From contig VWZW01007079.1 in NCBI GenBank assembly GCA_013397115.1, forward strand, positions 285,289 to 349,288: a DNA stretch of 64,000 nucleotides. Direction: 5' to 3'. The notes under the pieces are model-generated. The model ran no database searches. It saw only the letters and a program-made list of their open reading frames with translations, and was not told the DNA's origin. Positions 24,783 to 37,108 of the stretch are shown here, piece by piece (positions within the stretch are counted from its first letter, which is position 1; every line of letters begins with the position of its first letter). Made by a program: the position numbers and the translations under genes. This DNA comes from Edolisoma coerulescens. Taxonomy: Eukaryota > Chordata > Aves > Passeriformes > Campephagidae.

Positions 24783-27700
24783 CCACTAGCCCATACCTTT
24801 TTCTTCCTTGGCTTCTCAGTGATACCTGTCAGCAGTTACTTATGTGAAGAATTTGCTAGCAGGGCTGCTATGGGTGATAAAAAGCACATTGGTTTTGGTG
24901 AAAGAGCAGGTAAGAAAGAAAAAAAAAAGTACTGAAAATACTGATGTAAAATATCTCAAAGTCTTAGCTGCCCCAGGGAGTGAAATGCTCTGAAATTCCA
25001 GGGAGATGTAAAGTGTAGTACAAAATGTGTGAGGATGTCTTCCTTAACAGCAGGCAAGCCAGTGACCAGTTATGCTGGCACTGTTTTTATTCCCTCCAGC
25101 AATTTGTGTTTTGGAGGTTTTTTTCTGTTCATCATAGGAAAAGCATTAGTATTGGCTCTGAGTCTTACCTCAGGTATGAAGTATGGTATAAACATCCTGG
25201 ATGGCCTGTTTAATATCTTCTGAAAGAATTCTGGGCTCCCCAGACAAAGGGGGACATGCTTTGACAGTCTGGAACTATATTCATTTAAGATAAAGAAATT
25301 GCTTCATGCAGTGACCAGTGAAAGTACTCTCCCCCCCACTGTCCCTTCTTGGATTATCATTTCTTTGTGCTTAGCCAGGTGACAACTGTACTTTTTACAC
25401 AGTTACAGATGGATATGATCTGTTTCCTGTATTGAATCAAGCCACAGTTTGAGGGAGACAGTAGATAGTGAGCCTGTCTCTGAGACATTTCTAACAGGAT
25501 GCTGGCTGTTTTTTGAGGTTGTAACAGGTAAAGTTCCTACCTGTATTTAAAAGTGACAGATGGGCATGATTTCTGATTTCTGTAGGCTTCAAGTTTAACC
25601 TGAAAGAAGATGGAGTTGGTCTTCCCTAAATGCCCAGAACTCTGAAGAGATTTGTGCATCAGAGTGCTGCGTTACGCACTCAACTCCAGAATTTAGTACT
25701 TAAAAATCCCTGCCCAGCTCCTGTCTTTTCCTTCTTTCTGGCTGTCTCCCAGCTCCTCTCCTCTCCTCCACTGCATTGCCCTGAGCTTGACTTAGCCTGT
25801 CTGTGTACCTGTTTAAAGCCCACTGTGCTTTTTTCCCCCACCCCACCCTGTTGCCACCTATCTGTCCGTATGCTTCCAAAGGGGATCAGCTCTGACAGTT
25901 GCTCATGGTGGGTTCACACCTGCTGTGTTGTCTCTGATCTTCCCCAGCTCTAACTTCCACAGAGATCTCTTCAGATGTTCAGGATATAATTACTCTTTTC
26001 AAGACTTGCATCCTCAGCCTCTTTTAGGGGAAGTTGTTGCTGTTGTGTGTGGTAAAGAACATCCTTTACCTCTTGAGATGCTTTAGAGAGAACCTTTCCT
26101 GCTTGTCATTAATATCTGCTTTCTCTTCTTGCTATTTTTCTGCCGAGTCTTCCTGGATTCTGTAGGCATACAGAAGATTGCTTGAAGATTTTGTTGAAGA
26201 CAAAACAGTACCGTGCTTTTTTAGCAAATTCCTGATATCTTTTCAGTCTTCAGAAACACCTGGCCAATTTCCCCTTCTTCCTCACTTGTTAGCTATATCC
26301 CCACAATGTCAGAGTAATGTGGATCCCCATGTAACCCAAAAGCAAGTTGCTTAACAAAGGTAGAAAATTATTGGTGGCAAACTAGTGGATGACAGGAGGT
26401 GGCCTATACTAATTTTACTTTTTCCCTTTCTTCTTGTCCCAAGTCTTCTGTTGTTTCTTGTGGGCAACCACAGCAAGAAAAAAACATCATGGGATTGTTT
26501 TCCTTATAATGTCCTGAGGTTTACTCAGATGAGCACAGCACTGGGTGGCTGCTTGTCACTCTAGAGGTGGGGACCTGACCCAGCCCTAACTAGGTGTGTA
26601 CATGAATACGTGCACACTTGTGTTCAGTGCATTCCTGCCACGCACAGCTCTTGAGATCAGTGTGGTTTTAGTGTTTAAGATCCTGGAATAGTCTCAAGTG
26701 AAGCTTGGCAAACCAGATGCTGTACTGTTCTGCTGGGTCATATTGCCACTTCTTGGGAGCTCACATAGATTTTCAAAGGACTTCTCTGTCCTTTAGACAA
26801 TCACAACTTTAACTGAAGCAAACAAGTAATATTTTTTATAAACTCAGATGGTTGCTTTGTTCACTCTTTGTAGCAAAAGTAGTGTTGTAAGGGGTGCTTA
26901 GTCACCCTTTATAGTGCTGAGTCGTGAATGAAGTTTTTGGCAAGCTGAGAGGGGTGGGTAGAGTTGATACTGAGAAACTGTTATCATGGAATAGAACAGA
27001 CTTGTTCATTTTTGATTTATGTGTAACACAGGGGAAAAAAAGTAAGTCCGTGTTTGCTGAAGGGAAAGAACAGAATCAATAGGGAAAGACATTTGCTTTT
27101 CAAGCCTAGTGAGAAAGTATTAAAACATAGATTAAAAAAATAAAATTAAAAGCTATAAAAATGTCTTGGCAGTATAATTTTAATCTTAAAATTGGCAAAG
27201 CATACAGGTGGATTATAATATGTTTTGCAATAATGGAGAATTGATTGATGACTTGGATTTTGAGTGAATTTTTGATGTAAAGCATAGAGAATGGAGTAAA
27301 TACATTTAACAGTGACAGCCCATTACTATCCTTTCTTCTTCTCCTCTGTGTTTTACCTCTATGGGATGTTTTTCTCCAAGGTAGAAAGATAGGTCAGTGT
27401 TACAGGTCAGTGTTAGGCAAAGAGAAGTTCATCAGAAGAATTAAAGCCTAAGGACAGGCAGAGAGAGAGGTTTATGTGAGGTTGGAAGAGATCCAGCAGA
27501 GCAGAAGAAAAGAAAAAGATGAAGTAAAGGAGCCTCTTCCAGAGACGTGCATTGTATAAAAAGTATCCTGGGTGGCAAATTTATAAATTTAATTTTCACA
27601 TGCTAGAAGGTGGTCTGGAGTTAGGTTTCTCCACATTCTTCAGAGCCCTAAGAAATCTCTTTTCATTCCTGGAACCGTCTCCCTTCAAGGAGAACAAGTG

Positions 27701-28808
27701 AAAAAATCTCTTCTTAGAAACTTTGCACCCTTTTCCGAATTGCTACCGCGGGGCTGTGCCTTACAAAAGTCTGGGCATGCTGTTCTTTAATATCCCTGTG
27801 CCTGCTGCTCTGGATTAGCTTCCTTTCTTCAGCATTTTCCCTGCTCATGGACAGGTTTATTACTTAAGAACCCCATAGCTATTACTCTATTGATACACTT
27901 TCTTTTGAACGCTGTAGTTTATGAGAATTAAATTGATTTATCCCTGTGTTCTTGATAAGGTAATAGGAGCATCTGATTATGGAAAACAGCATGCATCCTC
28001 CCGACATGTGTCTGAGAAATGCATCATGAAATCTTTCATAGGTTGTGTTGCAGCATTTCCAGCTCCTTTCAGCTTCCTTAGGCACAGTGGAAATGCTCTT
28101 GTGAGCTACATGGATGTTCCACCAATGTTTCCTGCTGAGAAGTGAGAAGCAATGAGCAATAGTCTGTCTGTCTGCAGGCAAACGGCCTTAATGGTAGCCA
28201 CTCCTTAAAGGCCTGGTTAGAGCAGATGGATGTGATAGCCCTTCCTGCTTCAGCCTGAATGGATGAGGTGATTTCACCCCACACGTGGTGGTGAAAATGC
28301 TGGGAAGTTGCTGTTTCAGGCCTGGGGACGTGTGTATGGCAAGGCTAATTCACTTAGACTGAGAGGACTGATGGGCAGCAGCCTGGGGTCTGAGTTCTGC
28401 CTCTTGGGTAAAGCTAAGGATTAGGAAGCTCAGTGGTGAGCATAGGCCTGGGAGGAGGTGGAGGGAGAGCCCCTCTGGGATGTGGGGCTTGTGGCAAAGT
28501 CTGAACAAGATGCCTGAGCTAGGAGGGAGCTGGTTATTTTTGTTTACAGTCTCGATGTGAAGGGGACTTTGTGGGTTCTTTGTTATTTGTAAATGCATCC
28601 CATAATCCATTATTGCTCTGAAAAGGAAGAAACTTACAAGAGCTTGAGTGCTTTCCTAAGTATCACAGTTTCTTAGCTCTTTGCATCTTGAAAATGATTT
28701 TACAGTCTAGGACTCTCAATCTCATTTCAAACACGTGATGGAAACCTCAGTGTTGTGAGTAATGGGTGGGAGGTTCAGAAGTGCCTGGGAGACATTTCTT
28801 TAGTGGAA
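24783..28808. other. Unique non-coding sequence
   Basis: No gene or repeat family was recognised. A pyrimidine-rich stretch runs through about 25720-25850 on the + strand. Open frames are 107 codons or shorter (for example 25630-25953, +) and have no domain. Confidence 0.55.
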
Positions 28809-28880
28809 CTGTGGATAGGAAGGGGAATGGCTTCTATTTCACATAGAGACTGAAAATAGGATATAAGAAACTTCTTCCTG
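28809..28880 (+). mobile_element. Possible very old CR1 fragment
   Basis: The order 'ggataggaaggggaatggct' near 28812, then 'actgaaaataggatataag' near 28849, then 'aaacttcttcct' near 28868 resembles the CR1 segment just upstream of its last conserved peptide block. The match is short and diverged, and no CR1 3' tail follows it, so a chance likeness remains possible. Confidence 0.4.
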
Positions 28881-29990
28881 AGGTCTAAGACCAACAGTGG
28901 ACTCTGTGGGGAGGAATGCAAGTCTTTTCACATTCTTTCTGTTTTATCAGGTCCTTGGGAGGGGAGATTCATATCTTGGATGAGCTCACAAAAGACTGCT
29001 TGTGTGTCTGGTGCCGTCTAAATAATGCTTATCTGTACAAGCCACTGAGAAATTAGCTTGTTTCTGTTCTAGCACTGAGAGCCACTCAACATGTTTTTGA
29101 CACCATATCTGATTCAGAAATATAAAATCCTAATGAATGCTCCTGTAAGTAATCCTGTAGAGTCCTGTACTCCAGTCTGCCCCTGTGACCATCCCGGTGG
29201 CCCTGGGGAAAAAATGGAGCCTCCTACCTTTTTCCCATATATTCTGACTTCCAAACATTGATGGATAATTCCCAAAACCAGGGAACTAGTGAGTCCAGAA
29301 GATCAATAAAAAGCGTGTGGTGGAAGTGCAGATAGAAAAATCATATGTCTAAGCATTTTTATACAGTTCTAATGTTGATAGTCAGGAGACTTTTCACACA
29401 GACACTAAAACAGCTTTTAATAATTTGACTCAACTTTATTTCTAAAGAATCCTCTAGTCATGAATAAGCCTTTGCTGAGGATTTGAACTGTTCAGAAGGT
29501 TTTGCCATCCTTTAATTAGTCTTGGTAATGAGTCCCCATTTTGGAGGAAAACTTAATTTAATGGTCTTGGCATTGAATGACCTTGGTGTGGTTAAACACT
29601 TGTCTATATGTGTATGGGAAATGCAAATAATGAAGGCTCACAGCCTGTGAGCCTCAGTAAGGCACTGGATGTTACTTTAAATTTGCTTGCTTTGCAGGTC
29701 AGATTGAAGGATGCCTGAGACAAGCAATAATTTTTTTTCCTGCCTTGGGAGGTTGAGCCTGCTGATTAATGCACCTCTCATTTTATTTCAAATGCTTGAA
29801 TTCACCCTCCCTTTGAATTTTCTTTATGGTGCTAGAGGCTTCCAACACTTTTTTTTTTCCTAAGTAAATGCCACATGAGAACTATGACTCATCAGGGTCT
29901 CATAATTGAATCCAAACATGCAATTTATTTTAACTACAGTAGCTTTGAACGTGCTGCACAAAATTTCTGTAATATGTTGCTCTGGAAAGC
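28881..29990. other. Unique non-coding sequence
   Basis: No gene or repeat family was recognised. An octamer 'atgcaaat' (POU-factor type motif) occurs at 29621-29628, but one such motif is expected by chance in a region this long. Confidence 0.55.
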
Positions 29991-30022
29991 AAAATTGCCC
30001 TTGAAATAATAAGGGCAATTTT
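29991..30022. repeat. Perfect 12-bp inverted repeat with 8-base loop
   Basis: 'aaaattgccctt' (29991-30002) is exactly complementary to 'aagggcaatttt' (30011-30022), separated by 'gaaataat'. The symmetry stops at both outer edges. It could form a cruciform in DNA or a hairpin in a transcript. No transposon termini or duplicated target site were seen around it. Confidence 0.93.
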
Positions 30023-33000
30023 TTTAATGGTTCATGCCTTACTTCGTTGGGCAAATGCTAAAATAACCTGTATGTATGATTGCATGCATTGATATTTGTG
30101 ATATACAGGTATGCTTTCTTCCACCTTAAATTTATTTCTGTGTGTGTGTTCTTTCTCTTAAGATCCCAACTGTAGTTTATTTTAGCATTTTCTCCATTTT
30201 GCTTCTTTGTTTTCAGTCTAAGCTAGCTCCTAAACTCCTTATGTGAATGGCTTTTTCAAACTTAGTGGAGGCCCAGGCCAAAACATGGAACAGTGGTGAC
30301 TGGAACAGGCTTGAATTCAGAGAAAGCTCTTTATTGCATCCTGGGGATAGTCTGATTTGTGGGAAGAGAAAGCAAGCTGCTGCTTTACTGGGAGAGCAGC
30401 CTGAGAGCACAGTACGGGGGGCACTGGGAATATCAGGTTTCTATATCTAGTCCTGCTGTTAGTTTGCTGGATGGTGCATGAGTCACTTTATTCTTCTGGA
30501 TCTGTTTCTCCACCTCTAAATAGGGGATTATGCAAACTGCCATTTGAAGCTTGGTGATCTCCTGATGGAAATCTTTCTTCTGGAAAACCTACTATGATTG
30601 TCCAAGTGCTCCTAATAAGGCATTACAGTGAAAGTGGTAGTAAGGAAAATGTGAATCACCTCCTAAAACTGAGCAAAATTGGTAGCAATGTGGGACAAAG
30701 ATAGAAGGATGGGAAATAGGAGGGAAATAGCTGGAACTATCCAGATAATATCTACGTTCCTCTGTTTAGAGGGAGGATTGCCAGTTGTGGCACAGCCTGT
30801 TCATTACAGAGCTAGTGAGCCTTTGCTAATCGGTCCCAGCTAAGGCCCTGTGTTTTGCTTTGCTTGAAACTGGCTTTGCACTCGTGCTGTCTTGCACTGC
30901 AAGACCACAACAAGGAGCTGGGAGTCGTGGTTGAAAGTGTTTCTTGAGATACCGTTGAGGTGAGAGATGAGTATGAACCCATCTGTGTCTCACTTTTTTT
31001 TGTTTACAAAATAGATATTAGGCCTGCTTGTGAGAACACCCTGTGCCTCAGCTTGTTGATCTACAGGAAGAATGTTTCCGTGTGTTTTGGTGAAGTTCAG
31101 TTCAGACCCAGACAGTCTGGAGCTATGCCCAGGTGTTGCTGACTCCAAGTGGTGCAGTGCTGAATAAGGATGGCTTCTGATCAATGGGTTCTGTGATTAC
31201 ACATTATTTCTTCTTGACCTTTCTCAAAGTAAGCTTATGAGGCAGTATTAGCACTTGTGATGAGTGAAACTGGATTGGGGCAAAGGCCAAGGTGAGGGAT
31301 TTACAGGGCTGATTCCTTGCTCTGGTGCGTGGTGAGGCCTTGAATGTGTCTTCTGTGTTCTCATTGCCTTCAGGTTTGAAACCGGGTTAGGGTTTCAACC
31401 AAAGTCAGCAGAGCACCTAAGCATCCACTTGATGCACTGAGAAATTTCTGTGATCATTTCACCTTCACGTTAGGTGTGTTTGTTCTGTTTACCCAGGGAT
31501 CTGTGTTCTGGCCATAGTGTGAATCTCCTCTAAACCACTGGCGGTGCCTTCTCTGTGTGTGTGTGCAGGTACAGGTGCGTGTGGAATCCTGTGATATGCC
31601 ATATCTCAAGTACCTCTGAGTACTTTGGTACTTCAGCCTTAGCCATCATTGACAACATTTCCATGTGCAGTGTCACGTGTGTCATCCCAGGAGCTGGTGG
31701 ACAATTTAGTGCTAAATCTTGCCTGTTAAGATGACTCAAGTCGTGCTTCTTTAAACAGAAGGTACTTTCCTGCCCCGCTGAAGCATGGCTGGCATAGCTT
31801 TCAGCTGCTGTCACATAGAGATGCTTTGCTGCAGGACAGATGCAGCTGGGGAGCAGTGATAAAATTTGGGTTAAAAAAAATAAAATTATGTCCAGGTTGT
31901 ATGTTTTTTAAAATTTGGTTTTGGAAGCACATTATCTTTGCTTCTCTGTGTACTTGCATGCTTCCAGGCTGCAGATGACTGCTGATTAAACTTCTGCTGT
32001 TACACATTTGAGCAGCACTTGTGTTGATAGGCAGCAGAAGAATGTACAGTCATGAAGAACATAATACTGCATTTCACCAGCTGGGAATTGGTAGCCTGTG
32101 TTGTACATTCGTTCTTCCTGCTCCTTCTTGATGGAGAACAAAAGGGGGAAGAGAAAAGAGAAATTTACAGGATAATCAGCTAAACTAGAGCATATGTTAG
32201 GGACTGCACGTGTGCTATGTGTCTGTTCTCACAGCATCTCTTAGTAATGTGCACTGTTACATGCTCAGGCCACTGCCTTTGAACTTGTGCAATGGAGCAA
32301 TGATAATAAAATATTTTTAGTTAGGACTATTTTAGTGCATCATATATTTGCTTCTGCTGCAGCATGTATTGCTCACATTCTAAATACTGAAAAGTTAAAA
32401 TGAATCTTTTTGTGTCCATAAATTATGGTACTTAAAGATTCAAATTTTGGTCCCTGCATATCCATACCCTTAAATTTATGAACTCGTAAAACACTCACTA
32501 TGTTTCTTTGTGATTTGTATCTCTGTTTTTTTCAGCTGTAATGCATAAATGGAGTACACTATTCCCAAATGACATCAGCTCTCTGGAAACCTATAAAATC
32601 ATTCTTGTGTTTAACTGACTTTACACTATTGCTGTATAAAATCAGAATTTTATGAAGATGAATAGGAAACTTGCAGATTACATAAGGCCTGCTTTGGAGC
32701 TGCTGTGCAAGCTGCTTACAATTCCAGTCCGCTCTTTGCCCCCTTGGATTATTGTGATGGTTCATTTACATTGACAATAGTACCTGCCACTGATAAAGAG
32801 GTGAGAGTCTGGATTTGAGGGGAAAGATTTGAATATCAACAATGTTGTATTCATAAAAATTGTCCCTTGGGGGCAGAGCACTGCTGCAGATGAGCAAAAC
32901 CCAGTTTACTTCTTGTAATCCATTACTACTGCTAATTTGATTTTCTTGTTAGGAACCCTCAGCTGGCCGTGTGAGAAATTATTTCTTTTGCTGGTGTATA

Positions 33001-34106
33001 GAGACCTCTGAACTCCAAAATGTCAAACGGAACGGTAGAAATAGAAAGGGAGAGGGATCCACCCCAGCCTTGCTTTTGAAGCCAGCAGCTCAGCCTTGGC
33101 ATCCGAAGGGCAGCTATGGGAGGTAATGCCTTCTGCCCATCTCGGTTAAGGAAAAATAATCTGTTAAAGTGAAACGGTGACAAGATGTTCAGGGTTTCTC
33201 TAAGCTCATTAGACAGCGAGGCGGCGGGATCCCCGATGAAGCTGATCATAGTGGAAGGCTCAGTTGCAGGTCAGGGAGCTCAGTTTGCAAGGAAGTAGGA
33301 CAGTAAAACTGGAGGAAGGGATCATGTAACATTGCAAATAGCCTGGCCACGGTAACTGCTGCAGGGAAGAGAATTCTGAATGCAGGAGATGGGAACAACA
33401 AACACAAGTTATTTAAAAATTGAGGAAACCTGTATGGGATGTATTGTTTTATGGTCTGTGCAATGAACAATGCCCATGTCTAAAGCAGATGGCCTCCCTC
33501 GAAACAGAATTCCTGTTCATCAGCACTCTCCTCAAATATCCCACTTACATGGGGACTGGTTACAGGCTGCATTCCTACTGGACTTTGGGGGACATAAGTA
33601 AAAACGTAACTGTCCCCATGTGGGTGATCATTCTCTTATACATCCTGTCCACATGCAAATATTTTGGATAAAGCTGGCTGCTCTCTGTCCAGCCCAGTTG
33701 ATGCAGGCAGCTTTGCAGGACACTCATCGTGATGCTTCTTTTCTGGTCTCTTTCCTCTTGCATCTCCCTTCCAGCAACTTGCTCCTTAGAGGAGAAGACT
33801 GTAACATGTGATGTTCTGCACTGAATGCCAACAGCTGAAGTCAATGGAAGGGAGGCTGCATGCTGAGGACAAGCTGAGAAACAGGTTATGTGGTCTGTGG
33901 CTGGCAGGAAGCAAACTGTCTTGTGTATGTCAGAGCCCTGCTGTGCTTATGGGTGTTAGTTTCAGACTGTTAGTAGTGTAGGTAGTCTAGGTTATCTGGG
34001 TTATTAGTAAGAGTACCACTGGCTGTGTCTGATACGCAGTAGAAGATGTGAGTAGAGCACAAAATGACCACTAAAGCTACAGGAGAATCAGTGTAGCCAT
34101 GATTTA
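30023..34106. other. Unique non-coding sequence with one small CpG knot
   Basis: No gene or repeat family was recognised. There is a short TG run at about 31553-31565. At 33216-33236 four CpG pairs fall within about 21 bases, which stands out against the CpG-poor background but is far too small for a CpG island. Open frames are below 100 codons. Confidence 0.5.
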
Positions 34107-34121
34107 TTTTTTTTTTTTTTT
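34107..34121. repeat. T15 homopolymer
   Basis: Fifteen uninterrupted T bases on the + strand, followed by 'gaaaagaaa'. Confidence 0.9.
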
Positions 34122-36944
34122 GAAAAGAAATGGTTGGGAGCGACCACTTCTAGTGGCTCATTTGCTCTGTCCGTTCAGAGTGTGCTAGTTAGAGTTATGC
34201 TGACCTTCAGTTGTGCCTGAAATCTGTGTCTGCCTTGGCTGGAATGGTGTTAGAACCCAAATTTTTGGGACAGTATGTGTAAAGTTTCTATTTCAAGAAT
34301 TCTGACGTATCTCAAACTATTTTGTGGAGGTGAGGTCAAGCCATGCAGGTTTATTGCCTGGTACATTCTGTATGCCTGGGAACAGCAGTACTTCCCTTTG
34401 GAAAGAGGCTCTGAAGCATTGTCTGAGTGAGCCAGGGACAGATGGGAATAGAAGCAAGATGATCTCTATCACTTCTGGTATGTTTTAAACCGTGGATTAT
34501 ATAATTACTTGGGACCATCTGATTGAACATCTTCTGTTGGTCCATCTGGTCTCTCCCTACCTAATGATGGACTTAGTGACACAGTTTTTGGATCAGCCCT
34601 TGCAGTAATCTCCTTGTGCTCTGACCATTTACAAAGCTTCTCTTTTGGTTTTATTTTTTGTTAATTTGACACAATGTTCAGTGGGCCTTTTTTTTGCCCT
34701 AGTCTATAATCTAAGTTTGCCCTGCTTCAGTTTGTGATGGGCTGATGACTAAGCTGGTCATTATAGATTTTTTTTTTCTTGTATTTAGTGGTACTCTACC
34801 TGTGACAGGACTACTATTTTGTAGCTACACAATAATTATAAAGTAAGAAGTCTGTTTTGCATTTTATGAGAACAAATTTCCATGCTTAGTAGTTTCTTTC
34901 ACTCTTAACCAAATAGTTTGCCATACAGAATTTAGTGATGTTTGCGCAAGCTGGGCTGCAGTTTTCCATGTTTTTTCTCTGTGTGAATTCATCTTTAAGT
35001 TCTTAAGCCTGAGAAATGTTCCTGACTCATTTCTCTTATATCTTGCTCTACTGTAGGTGGGAGGTTTATGGTTAGGATGTGAAGTTTTCCAGATCAAGCA
35101 GTGGGAGGCTGCTGCAGGTGAAAAACTCTGCTTGGTACATGGATTGCCTCTGATGCTTTATTTATTGGAAAAGCGAACACTGTGCAGGAGGGGAGTTTTC
35201 TCCTGCTGTATTTGCAGTGGTACAGGACATCAAAATCTCTGGTGACAGTTGTTACAGGGGAGGACAATTGTGTAGGTTAGGCAACAAAAGCAAATATTAT
35301 TTCAGGCCTTGTTCCTAATTCTTTAGGCTAAAATTAGGGCTTATATTGTTATGAGAACATTGTGAGCAGAAGTAAATAAAACAAAGTTGCAGAAACTTGT
35401 AGCTAAGGCTGCTTATTGCTGAACTCATTGATGTATGGACATAGCACAGAGTTTATAAATACAGGATGCAATTTTGTTTCACAAATAATAGCTTTCTCCT
35501 TTCAGATGTCTCTTTGTTCTAGGTACTAAGCCAAGTCCATGAAAGTCATTTATATCTGCAGTGTGTAGAACCTGCTATCAATTAAACTGAACCAAGCAAG
35601 CATTTGCTGCCTTTGGTGAGGATAAAGCAAGTGTCTTGTGTTCTCTGCCAAATTAGCATTATAGCTTAACTGCCTTCTTCCCTGGATTGTACCTTGTAAA
35701 CTGCTGAAATGACAGAAAAGAGTGAGCATCCAGTGAGGTCTCTTCTTGGTCCAGCTGTTCTAACTCTGGTGACAGTCAGCAGCACAGAGTTGAATCACTG
35801 GTGTGCTCTGCTCAGAGCCTGGCTGAGGGAGTGGAGCTGCATCACAGTGTGGGGACACAGGCTGTCACCATCAGCTGCTGCTGGCAGGGCTCTGTAAATG
35901 AGGTTTGCATGCCCTGTCCCTTAATCTCATAGGCCCAATCTGGATCATGTTAGGAGACCTGGAAAGAGATGTCCTGTACCTCCTCAGATAGGCAATCCTG
36001 CATCTGAGCAAATAAAACAGAGGGGAAGATTCTCTTACTTCTGGCTGTCCATGATAAGGCACAGTGAGGTTTTTCAACTCTGATTTGCTCTTGAATAAGA
36101 GTACCTGAAGGTCCTGTTGGTGGTAGCCATTCGGTATGACCAAACTCTTATGAATCCTGCAGGTCTGGACCAGACAGTCACGTTCACTGGTGAAGACAGA
36201 AAAAACACTGAGTATTACTAAATGCCTGGGCCAGGATCTGAAATGTTAAGAGAGACCTGAGGGAGGCGTTACTCAGTTTTATCCTGTTCTAGCTTCCCTG
36301 TGACCTCTGCTTGTGATGCCTCTTGTGACACAGGAAAGTGGAATATTTGATCTGACCCCATTTGGCCGTTCTCATGTTTTGTCATTTCAAGTGTAACTCT
36401 GGAAGTCTGAAGCCATGTCTGCTTTGTGAAGCTGTGCATCCAATGTTCCTTCTTGGTGCTGTGTGTGCTGGGCCAACAGATTTCATACAAATGGGAGCTT
36501 GTTGGCTGTTTGGGGTCTGTGCTGCTAATGATCAGCTGCAGCCCTGAACCACTCCCTCACAACAAGTTTCTCTTCCATCTGGTTTCCTAACCCTGACCTG
36601 AACAGCTTCACCACACCTTCCTTGCTGTTTGTCACTACATCTTAGATGGGAAGGAGTGGCAACTGTCTGGATGGGCCTGTCTGCTGGTTTTGGCTTTTCC
36701 AGAAGTGTGGGTAGGAGTTTCTCCCGGACACCCACTGTCTTGGGGTTAACTGGGCTCCCCCTCCTCTGCTGGTCTCAGTGTGTCTGGACACCAAACACTC
36801 GTGAAGACAATATGGTCATGGATGATGGACCACACTGGTTCAGCAAGTTCTAGGTTCTGACTGCCTGTAATGGAGATGAGCTGTCCTCATTACCATAAAA
36901 TATAGCTTATCTTTTTCAAATAAAAAGAATTAGGGTGTACTTTA
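34122..36944. other. Unique non-coding sequence
   Basis: No gene or repeat family was recognised. Open frames are at most 90 codons and overlap others on both strands. No CR1 landmarks were found on either strand. Confidence 0.55.
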
Positions 36945-37039
36945 GTGGGTGTGGGTTGTTTGGTTGTTTGGCGTTTGGTGGGTTTTTTTGTGGCTTTGGT
37001 TTTTTTGGGGGTTTTTTTTTGTTTGTTTGTTTGTTTTTC

Positions 37040-37070
<31 letters not shown>

Positions 37071-37108
37071 CTTTTTTTTTTTTTTTTTGTTTGTTTTTTG
37101 TTTTTTTG
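36945..37108. repeat. A-free G/T-to-poly-T tract, 164 bases
   Basis: There is no A on the + strand from 36945 to 37108 and only about five C bases. The first third is G/T mixed (GTGGGT, GGTTGTTT and similar). A (GTTT)n stretch lies near 37021-37036, followed by nearly pure T broken by single C bases to about 37088, and finally 'gtttgttttttgttttttt'. The pure pyrimidine part could adopt unusual structure. Reading frames through it (F/V/C/G or K/N/T/P rich) are translations of the repeat, not genes. Confidence 0.97.

Noticed and set aside
27478..27500. 'aggttggaagagatccagc' resembling a minus-strand CR1 3' end
   Set aside because: Only about 15 bases match, and the flanks do not fit CR1.
29186..29205. 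'accatcccggtggccctgg' resembling a CR1 antisense block
   Set aside because: Too short, and the sequence on either side does not continue as CR1.
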